Made by a program: the position numbers and the translations under genes. The notes below the pieces were generated by a model. The model had not been told where the DNA came from and did not search any database. It saw only the letters and a list, made by a program, of their open reading frames with translations. From Chrysomallon squamiferum (taxonomy: Eukaryota > Mollusca > Gastropoda > Neomphalida > Peltospiridae), in contig CM022674.1 of the NCBI GenBank assembly GCA_012295275.1, positions 2,060,742 through 2,115,741 of the forward strand: DNA of 55,000 nucleotides, given 5' to 3'. Below, one piece after another: positions 25,737-41,039 of the stretch. Each line of letters starts with the position of its first letter. The first letter of the stretch is position 1.

Positions 25737-25804
25737 TCACGTGTCATGTCTTAGATAGGTCATTACTGTGACGTCACTACTGGTACGTCACTGTTGCCAC
25801 GTGA
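25737..25804. promoter_or_regulatory. CRE and E-box cluster
   Basis: Within 68 bases lie TCACGTG (25737-25743), a full CRE TGACGTCA (25769-25776), a TACGTCA half-site about 10 bases on, and CCACGTGA (25797-25804). The cluster sits just beyond the stop codon of copy A (25821, minus strand), so it is in that gene's 3' UTR. It could be an enhancer or the promoter of an unseen transcript. Binding is inferred from motifs only. Confidence 0.35.
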
Positions 25805-25820
25805 AGCTTTGTCCATGTGT

Positions 25821-27268
25821 TCACAACATCCTCAAACAGGGTAGGTTCTTGTTGTACTTGCTACGAAATGAAAACCCGCAGTTTCTGCCAATGAGAAGCT
25901 GGCAACCTTCGGGTGGTAATATTACGTCATAAGCTTTAATTCCAATCCTGAAATAAATAAATAAATAATTAATAAATTAATTAATTAATTAATAATAATA
26001 AGAAGAAATAAAGAAAAGAAATTAAAATATAAATGAGCTAATTTAATAATCACTACGACTACTACTACTGCTACTACTGGTACTACTACAATCATCGACA
26101 CCAATATCACAACCACCACTACTAACACTGCTAGCACTACAACAACTACCACTACAGTTTACTACTACTAGTGCTACCACAGCTTTGCTACTGCTATTAC
26201 TATTACAACTACTGATACTGCTGCTATTTCTACTAGTACTACTACAACAACAACGACAACAACGACTATTTCTACTCCTACAAAAGCCATTACTTCTGCT
26301 GCTATTACAGCAGCTACAGACAATGTCGTCAAAAAATAAAATAAAATAAAATAAAATAAAATAAAATAAAATAAAATAAAATAAATAAACTAATAAATAA
26401 ATATAAATAAATAAAAGTAAGTAAAATAAAAAATAAGTCAACTTTGGAGATGCAGGGCATCGATCCCCGTACCTCTCACATGCTAAGCGAGCGCTCTACC
26501 ATCTGAGCTACATCCCCGTGATCAATAACAGCTTGAACTTACCCGCAACAGTAAAGACCTGACAGACTGCACACACAATCGTAACAGTTGTCTGTTCTCA
26601 TCTTTTCATTCAGCTTGATGTCACGTGGTTTGATTTCTGGACTCAAACAATAAGCTTCCCTTTGTCCTCCCGCTGGAATAAGAAGAAAAAGAAGAAGCAA
26701 TATTTTATTTAATGATAAACTCAAAGTATTTTAATCCACATGTATACTACGGGTTACTGTTTTTAGATTAGCATTAATCGATCGTTTTTAATGCATTGAA
26801 ATCACAACAGAAAAATGGCGAAATGTAGGAGGGGGGGTTTGACTGAACCATTTTGCTGTTAGGCTTGTTATTTAAGACTGGGCCGCGAAAACAAACAAAA
26901 TAAAATCTGAAAAAGTGAAGAATATATTAAACCTAATCCTTATAATACCAAAAGTGCACTTTAAAATCTAATTTTGTAATGATGATGATGATGATCACCA
27001 TCATCATGATTGTTGCCGTCGTCGTCATCATTATAATTATCACTGTCATTATTATTATTATTATTACTATTACTGTTACTATTACTATTACTATTATTAT
27101 TATCATTATTAGTGGTATTATAATAATAATAAATATAGTAGTCGTAGTAGTAGTAGTAGTACGTTTACCTGTTATTCTCCAGTGAAGCGTATCTTTATAA
27201 ACACAGTTACGACATCGAATCGCAAAGACGTTTATCAATAAAACGATCGTAAGTAACAGAAACTTCAT
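25821..27268 (-). CDS. beta-microseminoprotein-like secreted protein, copy A
   Basis: Three exons, 27268-27169, 26672-26543 and 25947-25821, join in phases 1 and 2 to give 118 residues. The ATG at 27268 starts a signal peptide (MKFLLLTIVLLINVFAI). Cysteines follow as RNC, AYC, DNCYDCVC, YCCG, GCQ, NCG and PC, plus one at residue 19 near the cleavage site. The pattern of ten mature cysteines, with C..C.C before a CC pair and spaced single cysteines after, is that of the beta-microseminoprotein fold (five disulfides). The exon 2/3 junction CCG-IG is shared with copies B and C. The closest family is well known in vertebrates and molluscs; the function of this member is unknown. A tRNA-Ala gene lies inside intron 2 on the same strand. 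Copy A has a longer first cysteine loop (19 residues against 14-15). Confidence 0.85.
26045..26390. repeat. degenerate ACT triplet array and (AAAAT)n
   Basis: About 260 bases of ACT, GCT and ACA triplets are followed by AAAAT pentamers at about 26334-26390, in intron 2 of copy A. The minus-strand frame through it reads S, C and R runs and is not a gene. Confidence 0.85.
26445..26517 (-). tRNA. tRNA-Ala (AGC)
   Basis: A complete 73-base tRNA on the minus strand, identical to the 24776 copy except for C instead of T in the D stem. It has G3:U70, anticodon AGC (plus-strand positions 26482-26484), and the same G:U pair in the T stem (CGGGG against CCCTG). An A-run at 26428-26433 on the plus strand gives a T-run terminator. 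It is nested in intron 2 of the microseminoprotein-like copy A and transcribed in the same direction. Confidence 0.95.
26977..27160. repeat. GAT/ATT/GTA triplet array
   Basis: A mixed trinucleotide array fills most of intron 1 of copy A and ends just beyond the exon 1 donor. Confidence 0.85.
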
Positions 27269-27400
27269 TTTATTCGTTCTTCTTTGTCCTTCCTACGTGT
27301 GCGCGTATTTCTAGAGCCACAGTGGATTGATTCCGCAAACAGAAGGCGAGCTGTTTCTGCTTTTATGATTTAATATCTAACAATTAAGTGAAATCTGCAC
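27269..27400 (-). promoter_or_regulatory. putative promoter of copy A
   Basis: On the minus strand a TATA-like CATAAAAG lies about 95 bases upstream of the ATG (near plus 27359-27366). The region is CpG-containing unique sequence. Assignment is by motif and position only. Confidence 0.3.
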
Positions 27401-27844
27401 TCAGGAAACCATCATCTGTTTTTAGCCTTTTCGAACCCATCACGTGTTCGTTTATTGTTAATTGTCCCGTAAGCGTTTAATTATATGAATCTGTTAAAAT
27501 GCCACAGCGTTTTAACGTCGGCGGGGGTTAATCGTTAACATTATGTCGTTAATGCTGTTAATGTAGGTGTCCGGAGTGTTTAAATGGAAATGAAGATGGT
27601 TAGGTACGTGAATCCCAAAATTTATGGGCAGCTTCGGGTTCGGTAAGTTTGAATTTCGTTATCGTAATTTCGTGATTTCGCTGAGTTCTCCTGTACCAGT
27701 GCGTTCTTGAGCTTTAGCAATGTACAGTTTAACAGAGAACATACAACACTAAAGTTTTCCATCCTAAATGCATCATGCACACTTACAGAATTAGTAATAT
27801 TATCTAAGGTCAGAACACAGTTGCCTGCAGTAATATGAGTTTAA

Positions 27845-29747
<1,903 letters not shown>

Positions 29748-29817
29748 ATTTGTTTTCAAAGTAAATCAAAAAAAAAAAAAAAAAAAATTAAAAAAAACTG
29801 TAATTATGTTTGACACC

Positions 29818-29823
29818 AATAAA
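29818..29823 (+). terminator. poly(A) signal of copy B
   Basis: AATAAA lies 71 bases beyond the stop codon of copy B. Confidence 0.6.
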
Positions 29824-29964
29824 GAAAATTATGTAATGGTAAATTCGTATCATGCTTTTATTTATTTATTTATTTTAATATTTGATAGTCTGACGTATTT
29901 TGAAAAGATTAATATATGAATAATATTTTTCAGATGGTTTCGATTATGAAATTATAATCAGAAA

Positions 29965-30038
<74 letters not shown>

Positions 30039-30110
30039 ATGAGCAACAATAATTTTAAATCTCGTGAGTCAAAGAGTTACCACTGTTAAAATGACTGTAA
30101 TGACGACTGT
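29965..30110 (-). repeat. right arm of inverted repeat flanking copy B
   Basis: The core 30062-30110 is the reverse complement of 27845-27893 with two mismatches. It is preceded by a (GA)n run (about 29965-30034) that mirrors the (CT)n run of the left arm. Confidence 0.85.
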
Positions 30111-30631
30111 AATGAGAGGAAAACAAAAAACATGGAAAAGATATAAACATTAACAGGCCCGTGAAAACAGCAGACTTAGCGTGAGATTTCACGTGAGATT
30201 TTAGCAACTTCATTTCAAAGCTTTTTTTCTTCTTAGTAATTCTATTTGATCTTAAATCTCAAACGCCTGGCTTCGAACAAATCTTTGATTCAAGTACACA
30301 AGAGTCAAGATGACGCGATTATTCTCAACAGTGCGAACGTGTGGTAATCGAAAGTTATTTAACTTATTTATGCCGTTAAACGAAAGTTCCATTGTCCAGG
30401 AAAGCTCAGAATTTATTACCACTTTCAGCTGATAGAAGTGGCTGTCACAAACATATGCTGTATGTCTTCTAAATTAAGAAGTTTGAACAAACTGACAGGT
30501 AGGTGATTAATCATAGAGTGTATGTATGTTGTTAGTGCGTGTGTGCGTAGGTGTGTGTATATATATGTATATATGAATTTCTTCTTTACAAACCAATAAC
30601 AAGTGAATCTATACACACACACACACAAACA

Positions 30632-30696
<65 letters not shown>

Positions 30697-31822
30697 GAAG
30701 AGTTTGCTTCCAAAACGGTATAAATCCATTTTCTTTGTTTTGAGAAAGATGACTATTTCTGCTCTGGAGTTTATCACGTTATGGAACGAAGGTCTATAGT
30801 CTAATGCGTAGATCAGACGTGGATATAGAAATTTGGGGAAAATGATTATGGAGCCTTAAAATACTAAACATTTGGTGACGTTTTTTTTTTTTTTTTAAAT
30901 TTTGATTTTGGTCTTTATCGCGTTTTGGAATTAAAGTCTTCTTATATATATATATATATGAGAGAAAAAAAATACATTTTCATTATTTCATTATGTAAAG
31001 TTTCAAAATAATTTCACAAAACTTCTAAACAGCAGAAAGAAAAAAAAAAAAAAGAAGAAGAAAAAAAAAGAATTTCTTGTTGACTAATTTTTTTTCCCTG
31101 TTAGTTCTGACATCAACATGCATCAAATAATTTCAAGGATACAAAAAAGACCAGACGTTAATAAAATACTAAGTCTCACATTTCACCCACACCGTTTACC
31201 CCATTCAGTTTATAATGTTGTTAGAATCAGTCTGATGCAAGTATTTTAAAATATTTTCTGAAAGAAGGTAACGAGAAACTGGGTTGAAAGCAACGTGCTG
31301 AGGGAATGAATGTAACGTCAACCACAAAAAAATCTAAAAGTTTTGTACGAGAAAAAAAAAAAAAATCTGAAAGGATGTAATCACGTCCATTCTAATTCTC
31401 TTCGCCAAAGTTAAAAAAAAAATATATATATATATATATATATCAGTCACTCTTGAAATTACGTCATTTGTACTTCAGAGAGTGTAGGAAACTGTAACAT
31501 CCGGCACACGTAACGTCTGCAACATGTAACAACCGCCATATGTTACGTCTGTCACAGAAAAAAACTTGGGATGTAGAGGAACGTCTCAAGCAATCAGGAT
31601 ATTTTCAATGACCTCAAATCCTTCTCAGTGTAAACAGCCGACATTCTGGAATTGGCCATATGACCTTTTGATAAGCCATTTTTATTGTTTTAAACTCAGC
31701 TTCAACAGAATAATATCCTAATAATGACACCGAGTTTACGTTGTTGATATGACAAATACTAAACGGGAGAATTATTCTTTCATATTTTATCATAATAACA
31801 GTTTTGTCGGTGACAAAAGCCT

Positions 31823-31867
<45 letters not shown>

Positions 31868-32707
31868 CAGATAGGCAGACAGATCTGAGAGAGATAAAAT
31901 GAAAGAGGAGAACCGCATATAAATACATAGAAGCATTCGTATACATTAGTCACACATGTACGTGTATAATACACAAACACAACACACATCCATACTGCAC
32001 CAAACATTTCGCTTCTTTGTTTATATTTGATTTGTATTTTGTAGCATCAATAGCCTTTTTTCTTTCTTTCTTTTTTTTTTTTTTTTTTTTTTTTTCTTTT
32101 CTTGCTCTATTACGAATGGATTCCGGAAATATCACATTTAACAACACTGAATTTATTTAACATCCATTTCGTGCGTGTGTATATGTGTGTGTCTTTGCGC
32201 GCGTGTCTCTGTGTGTGTGTGTACATATATACACAAACACCTAATCATATTGTTATTTGACAAAGAGGCAACAGAAAGACGAACCAGCAGAAAGCGAAAC
32301 TTAAATCAAGATACGCCAGTAAAAACTTCGCTGCAGATTTAATCGAAAGAACTGTTCCTTTATTTGAACTGAACGCAGCACGTGCTTCTGCAGTTGTTCA
32401 CTTCACAAAAGCAGAAAACTGCAAACCACGGCAATCGTTACGTAACAACTCGTACGAGTCTGACAGTTAATCTCGATCTCTGTCGTAAAGGTTTTAATTT
32501 TCCATAATTGTTACGTTATTATCGACGGACATATGTTTCCATTTGGCGTTCTTTCATGACGGTGACTAATATGGCAACAATTTCGATCTGTACCAACGTT
32601 TAAGAGCATTTAAGCATGCGGCATTATTCCGCTGGGTTCAGTGTCACTTTGGAAAGGCAGCTAGCTAGTAAAGGCAAAAGTGAAATCAGTTTAAAAAAAA
32701 AAAAAAA
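30111..32707 (+). other. spacer between copies B and C
   Basis: Mostly unique AT-rich sequence with (CA)n at 30617-30676, (TA)n near 30944 and 31422, (GATA)n at 31824-31866 and a T-run at 32072-32095. An exon-like piece at 30429-30498 has a good acceptor and a GTAGGT donor and is open (LIEVAVTNICC...), but no partner exon was found. The last few hundred bases presumably hold the copy C promoter; no TATA box is clear. Confidence 0.5.
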
Positions 32708-34213
<1,506 letters not shown>

Positions 34214-34297
34214 AGCAGAATTAAAAAAAAAAAAAAATTTATTATTATTATTATTATTATTTTTTTTTTGAATGAATTTTTTTCCTATTACACAAGA

Positions 34298-34303
34298 AAT
34301 AAA
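34298..34303 (+). terminator. poly(A) signal of copy C
   Basis: AATAAA lies 85 bases beyond the stop codon of copy C. Confidence 0.6.
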
Positions 34304-34575
34304 GGAAAAATGCAAACTGTTTGTTTCTGTTTATAATTATTATTTACTGCTAAAAAAAAAATTTCAAAATTAAAATAAATAAAAATAAAAATAGTTTTTG
34401 TGGCATTTTGATGATAACCTCTAATAATTACCACATTTGAAAAAAAATATATATAAATAAATAAATATATATATATTTATTTATATATATTATATATATA
34501 TAAAAAGAAAATGTAATAACAAAAAAGAAAATTTGTGGAGTATGTGCAAAAATCACTGAAGACTGAGTCGACTTT

Positions 34576-34616
<41 letters not shown>

Positions 34617-35219
34617 AATTTGATTTTCAGAGTTATCCTCAGTACTTCAGGCTTTGTAGAATTTTTCGAAAGTCTAATCTCATTAGAATTAATTCACGTG
34701 CTTCGTGTGTCCTGCGATCATAAGGTTCTTTTTATTTATTTATTTATTTATTTATTTATTATTATTATTATTATTATTTTATTTTTTGTTTTGCTAATAC
34801 AGAAAAATCTACAATATATGTGTATATGTGTTTGAGTGTGTTTCTGTGTGTTATTATTACTTTTTTCGTTGTTATTATTATTATTATCTCATCATTATCA
34901 TCATCATCATCATCACCATGATTATCATCATCATCATGGGTATCATCATAACCATCATTATCGACATCATCATCATATTACCATCGTCGTCGACGAGGTT
35001 ATTAAGGCTAAAAAATCTGTTAAACTCTTTTCCTTTTACGTTCTTCCAACCTATCTGAATACTGCTATTTCCCTCTCATACCATTTTAGCGCTTAAACGT
35101 AAAAACAAAAGTTTCTTAACTATTTAAGAGACTGTTTGGTTTGTTTTATTTTGTTTCTTTGTTACTGTTTTTCTTTTTCGAATTTTTTATTTTTTATTTT
35201 ATGTTATTATTTATTTATT

Positions 35220-35273
<54 letters not shown>

Positions 35274-35445
35274 TGCGTTCTTTTGTTGATTTTTTTGTTT
35301 GTTTGTTTTAATTTTTTGTTTTTTTGATTGGTTTGTTTTTAACAAACGTTTACTTGCTGTAAAGTCAGAAATACATTTTTGTGACATCGTATTGTATTAC
35401 TTCTCTGAAATAATCTTCTGAGGTTGCAGAGGGATCCTCTCAGAA

Positions 35446-35531
<86 letters not shown>

Positions 35532-36014
35532 TAAAGCTTTTTTTTTTAAATCTTCAACAAATGGAATAACTTTCCCAGTTCCCTGTATTATACGTAAGTG
35601 TATCTGTGTTAAAAGGTGCACAAATACGCACATTTATCCTTAACGATTACAGCATCCGGTGAAACTGGCAGTGAAATCCGTTTATTTATAGAACGTCTTT
35701 GACGTAAAATGCACATATCGCTTCCTTGTGACGTCACTGAAATAAACAATCATCGAAGCCCCTGACAACCGTTTGTTGAACCAATTAGACATAGCTCGTT
35801 GACTTGTATAACTACACATTGTAATTTACAAAATTAATATTTTGAGGTTTTGCCGTCTACTTGGTGCAAGCTTAAAAGCGCATCCTTTGTGGTGTGGTAC
35901 GTACAACATTTTAAAAACAGGTTAACATTTAGTTTTTTTTAGCAATACGTATTACCTTTAGCCCTACGTAACACTGTACGTCAGTAAAAGAAAATTTTAT
36001 TGTCACGTGGTTAA
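34304..36014. other. intergenic, simple repeats
   Basis: T-run at 34579-34614, TTTA/ATT arrays at 34732-34780 and 35210-35268, CAT/ATC triplets at 34890-34985, and (GA)n at 35450-35529. No gene seen. Confidence 0.7.
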
Positions 36015-36215
36015 ATGGCTGTTGGAAATGTCATGCAGATAACTGATATACACACGTACGGACACGTTTACTCCCACTTGTTTGTGACGACCACTCGTGG
36101 ATCCAGGCTAAAGTGTCCGCTTAATGAGATGGTCGCAATATACAAGTCCGATATTTTAAACAAAATATTTGCTTCAGAACGATTAAGGGATCCATATAGA
36201 TGCACAGAAACGTAA
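36015..36215 (+). CDS. unrecognised small open frame, 66 codons
   Basis: This frame starts ATG and its composition is not repeat-like (contains RGSRLKCPLNEMVAIYKSD). An E-box TCACGTGG lies at 36003-36010 and AATAAA-like sequence follows the stop. No family was recognised and there is no signal peptide. It could be chance or a fragment of an exon or transposon. Confidence 0.15.
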   Translation: MAVGNVMQITDIHTYGHVYSHLFVTTTRGSRLKCPLNEMVAIYKSDILNKIFASERLRDPYRCTET

Positions 36216-36609
36216 TTAAAATAAATAAATAAATAAATAAGATTAAAAAAAAAAAAACTTTAAAAAAATTCGACTACATATAATTTTATTAGGTGAAAAA
36301 AAATAAAAAATAAAAAATAAGAGATCATATTTCTGTAACTGGGCTGATAATTACATAATCCTTCAGCTCTTTCTATTTTTATTCTTTATTTTTTTTTGTT
36401 TTTTTTTTTTTTATTTAAAATGTCATCAACCTGTGTGTTCTGCCAACCACAAACAATCAGCAATTTTTTTACAACTTTGTTTTTCTTTTCTCTGCTTTTT
36501 TAAAAAAAAAAACATCTACCAGTATTAAAGCGATTGCATTGTACTGTTTGTTAGCTTTGAGCCTTTCAGTTCATTGGCTTACAATTCACACACACATATA
36601 TATATATAC

Positions 36610-36655
<46 letters not shown>

Positions 36656-37180
36656 ATATATATATATAGAGGTGATAAATGATACGAGAAATGAAGAATG
36701 GACTATTATACACACTGAGATATAATTTGAGATATTTACCAGTATTATACAAATCTTTTTCTATTTTCAGCTGACAACAGTTGCCTGAGTTTTTAAATAC
36801 AGATTGTATTTGTACCAGTAATAGCTTTAAATATAATTTATAAAAATCTTAAATTCAGTTACAAAGGACATTTTACAATAAAATCGTATTCATCTTCCCC
36901 ATCATCCATATTTTTACACATTTTTCATTTGATCTTTCAGTATTTTGATTTCTGCCTTTTTTTCAACCAACAAACATTGCGTGCGTAGAAACTTGAAATT
37001 CAGTAATAAGAACAGTAAAAGGTTCAGACAAAGACATACTTAGGTAGTATTTCAATCACAGCCTGTCTATTACAGGCTTATATATATATCTGACATTTAA
37101 AATAATTGTCGAATATAACATTTCTTTCTTCAATAAAAAAAAAAAAAAAAAAAAAAAAAACTGTTAGGCGCATTTTCACA

Positions 37181-37215
<35 letters not shown>

Positions 37216-38427
37216 CTTTGTTATTTACATGCTGACTGTGCCAGATTTCTCCAAAGCCAACTGAGGACAATAAAATATTTTAACCGGGCGAAACCAGTTA
37301 CAACAATTCTGCTACTGAAGCATAGTTATCTTCATCAAGTGATTTTAAAACGCAGTTCCTTGTTCAGTATTTAATTATTGTAATTTTTCTAACAACTTAT
37401 AAAGGAATTTTACCAAATTCAGACAAAAAAAGTACAGCATCCGTAGCGCTTTTTTTAAAAAAACATTTTTATTATTTTTTTAATCACTTAAAATTCTTTT
37501 TCAGTTATTCATATTAATCTTTTCAACATCATAAGCAGCACGAAAACACCGTATTTCACAATAACAATTTAAAACACTGGAAACGTACTCATCAAAACAC
37601 GTGCAGGTTTCGTTTCTGTGTCACGTGACAGTCTATTTATTACATAAACTGAAAAACTATGCCATATACGTGTCCCACGCAAAATGTGTTTTGGATTAAA
37701 AAAAAAAAACCCAAAAAACTGTGGACACATTTTGTCTCCAGAATTTTTTTTTTTTTTTTTTTTTTTGTAAGGCTAGAGATACCCTTTGAAAAAAAAAAAA
37801 AAAATGATTGGCCCAACGTCAATCCGGATAAAAAAACAAACTATTAATTTTCTTTTATAAAGCCGACACGTTTTGTCTCCAGAATTTTTTTTTTGTCAAA
37901 ACTAAAAAATAAAATAAAAAATAATAAAACGTGGTAGAATATGGCTCGAGATACCCTTTTCAACGACAAATAAAATAACATAAAATAAAAAAAATGATTG
38001 GCAAACAAATAAACAAACGTTAAAATAATAAAAAATAAATAAATAAATAATGAACAAATAAACATGCTCTGTTCAATTAATGAATAAATAAACAAATAAA
38101 TAATACCTCGCTAATTAACCATACTACTACTACTACTGCTACTGCTACTACTATTACTACTTAAGCTCCAGCAAGGTTACTGACGATCGTTATGTGAAGG
38201 TTAGTTTTAAGACCGCTGTTTTGTCAAAACTACTGGAAAAAAAATACTACTACTAATAATAATAAATTAAAAACAGTTAAAAATATAATGTTGCCACGAG
38301 AGTGTTTAATGTATTAAACAAATTATGGCCGATGGCCGCTTTGAGCAGGTGGTCGTCGTGTAGAGTTGAAATAATTATACAGTAAACCTTATTTGCAATC
38401 CATCAATTCCACCACAATAGTTCGAGA

Positions 38428-38467
<40 letters not shown>

Positions 38468-39390
38468 CAAAAGTAACACTTCTTGTAAACGCTGAAACAT
38501 TTTAGATGTACATCTGTAGGCAACACTTTTAAAACCAATAATTTGCTCTGAAACCAGTGTATTAAACTTTGTCTAAATATTAGCAACCAAGACAACAACA
38601 TAAAGATGGTGTTATAGTGTGCATGTGTAGTGGAGATAGAAGAAAAGAAAAAAAAAAAAAAAAATGTCGCGTACCAAAACTGTTGCCTTTCATTTTAATT
38701 TCCAAAATACGACTAAAATACCGCAGACTTATGTTTGTGGTTTATTATAAATTTTAATAAAACACTCAATACAAAATATATTTTTAGATTTTAATTGAAA
38801 ACCTGCTGGTTAAGAAGCTACGCAGACGCGTGAATGTCCTGTACTAACTCTTAATTTAAAACATTTTTGCATAAAAACATCAAAGATTCCTCTCAGTTGT
38901 TTTGTAAAAAAAAATCAGAGGGAACGTTGCCTGCGAGTAATTGTTTTATTAGTTCATGAGGACATGCTTTGTTAATAAATAAAATATTTCAATTAAATGA
39001 GGAGATGCTGCCATTTTTCTTTGACGTCATTTCGTAGACATGAACTTAAAACCCCCGATAAACGATTCAGACTGTTATTGAGTTTTCCTTTTCACATTTC
39101 TGTATTGGAAATGACGCCACGAAACAAGGGACCTGCCAGGCTGACATCATCTTCGAATGTTTGTTACTTCGTCATTATACTTAATTATTATGAATGGTTG
39201 TGTGTCTATAATAAAAACAGTACACTCTTGTTAAGAAAACTTATTTTCCTTTTTTTTCTTTTTTTTTTTTTTTTAAATTATAGAACCATTTCATAGAAAC
39301 ACTTTTATTAACACGATAAGACAAAGCATCTGCTACGATCAAAGAAAACAACGTTAACACAGCTTGCGGTAACCTGGATACGCTAACGTA
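36216..39390. other. intergenic with poly-A/T tracts and a duplicated block
   Basis: (CA)n and (TA)n at 36585-36670, poly-A runs at 37134-37160 and 37184-37212, T-run at 38431-38467, A-run at 38649-38664. A direct duplication lies at 37725-37999. A 12-base palindrome TGTCACGTGACA is at 37619-37630. No gene seen. Confidence 0.65.
37725..37999 (+). repeat. two-copy direct repeat, ~140 bp unit
   Basis: Both copies hold, in order, CACGTTTTGTCTCCAGAATT or CACATTTTGTCTCCAGAATT, a T-run, GAGATACCCTTT, an A-rich run and AAAATGATTGGC. Copy one is about 37725-37815, copy two about 37866-37999. They differ mostly in homopolymer length. Confidence 0.75.
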
Positions 39391-39500
39391 AACAAATGAC
39401 GTCAGGGTAGAATGACGCATGACGTATGGGGAGTATAACGTAGCACTTGCTCAAGCCTGATTGGTTTGCTGAGAGGAAAGCCTGCTCGCCCATTGGCTAG
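39391..39500. promoter_or_regulatory. CRE-like cluster with CCAAT boxes
   Basis: TGACGTCA at 39397-39404, then TGACGCAT (39413) and TGACGTAT (39420), followed by two ATTGG elements (inverted CCAAT) near 39460 and 39493. It looks like a promoter or enhancer but no adjacent gene was found. Confidence 0.3.
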
Positions 39501-39932
39501 TTTATAGTATGCAATTGTAACATCTAAGACTTGTTTATCTAGAAGCCGTGGAACGTATACATTCTTCTCACATGAACTCGCGTACGTAATTATGTGTGTA
39601 TTTGTTTGCATCGATTATATGTTGAGACCACCTGCCGGTTTAATATGCTCCGTATTCTCAAGTTATTAAAATGTGTTAATACACACCGCTGTGTTTGGCT
39701 ATATCTGTATGCTCTGATCGTGCTTTCTCTAGCGATTTATTTTCTTTCGTTTTGTCTTTATTTCTTTCTTCTTTTCTTCTTCATCTTTGTTTTATTTTAT
39801 TTTTTTTTTTTTTTTTTTTAAAATAGAGTTTTCTCTCATTCTCTCTTTCTTTTTATCATTCGTTCTCTCTAACCGATTTTTTTTTTTCTTCCTATCTCTC
39901 TTTCTGTGTACATGTTTCTATTTCTGTGCTGG

Positions 39933-40009
<77 letters not shown>

Positions 40010-40562
40010 GACGCACGTATATATGTATTACACATGTACACACACAAACATATACATACATAATTACATATAGACACACATACATACATACACCACACAC
40101 ATATATACATACACGCACATACACACACACACACACACACATACTTACATCAACTAATTCATCCACACATCGACAAATCCACCGATCTACCCAACCCAAT
40201 TCATCTTGCACTGTATTTGTCCCCACCCCCCGAGCCTCGAGGAACCGCCCCTTGACAAGGGCGAGGACAGAGCAATTAAACGAGTTCATCTTTAACAACC
40301 ATCAGGTCATGATGTCATTCGTATTGGATTTCTCAACTCGTAAACAAAACAACGATTGTAATTAACGAAAAACGTTCTGACGAAACACCGCCGGATTCAC
40401 AAATGTGTTAGCACCTCTTAAGTTATATATTAAAAAACCTCGTTCCTAACTAACCTACACCAGAGGGCGCTGAATGTAATCAAGAGGATATTAAATAAAA
40501 GTTAATTAATAAACGATATTATGTAATGGTCGAAGTTGAGTAAATGGAACCATAGTCTGAGG
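39501..40562. other. intergenic with CT and CA arrays
   Basis: T-rich from 39740 to 39890, (CT)n at 39938-39996, a CA/CATA array to 40145, then about 400 bases of unique, moderately GC-rich sequence. The 192-codon frame through it is an F/L/S/H/T repeat artefact. Confidence 0.65.
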
Positions 40563-40625
40563 TGTCACGTGACGCGGGATAAAAAGCCTTGTTAGTAGTT
40601 GCCGTTACATAATTTCCAGTTCTAG
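40563..40625 (+). promoter_or_regulatory. candidate promoter: palindromic E-box and TATA-like box
   Basis: GTCACGTGAC (40564-40573) is an E-box palindrome of the MITF/TFE/USF type. It is followed seven bases later by GATAAAAAG, a plausible TATA element. A downstream coding exon was not identified. Confidence 0.3.
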
Positions 40626-40815
40626 CCAGTGTATCTGATATTGAATGTCATTTCTTGTACTTATAATTTTAAGTTATTAGTACATTAATTCTTCTTTTAC
40701 TTATATACAGTGACGAACGAACAGATAGACACAGAAATAGATAGATACATATATGTGTGTGTGTGTGAGAGACAGACTGATAGAGAGAAAGACATATGCA
40801 CTTATATATATATAT

Positions 40816-40819
<4 letters not shown>

Positions 40820-40890
<71 letters not shown>
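40820..40890. repeat. (GA)n microsatellite
   Basis: A pure GA run of about 35 units. Confidence 0.95.
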
Positions 40891-40893
<3 letters not shown>

Positions 40894-41039
40894 TCTGGCT
40901 GTATTGATAGAAAACAGGCAAAGAATTATGTTTATGTAAGATGTCTGCCTTTATCACGAAAACGATACAAACAAAGTCTCAAATTAATCTGTTTATACGG
41001 AGCAGATAACCATTTGGTGAAGAACTAGTAACATAAATC

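Noticed and set aside
26043-26441. 132-codon S/C/R-rich minus-strand frame as a cysteine-rich peptide
   Set aside because: It is the ACT triplet array of copy A intron 2 in one frame.
37134-37212. Poly-A tracts as tails of retrotransposed copies
   Set aside because: No upstream coding remnant or target-site duplication was found; poly-A runs are common throughout the window.
39787-40365. 192-codon plus-strand frame
   Set aside because: It runs through T-rich, CT and CA repeats; the last 60 codons are unique but match nothing recognised.
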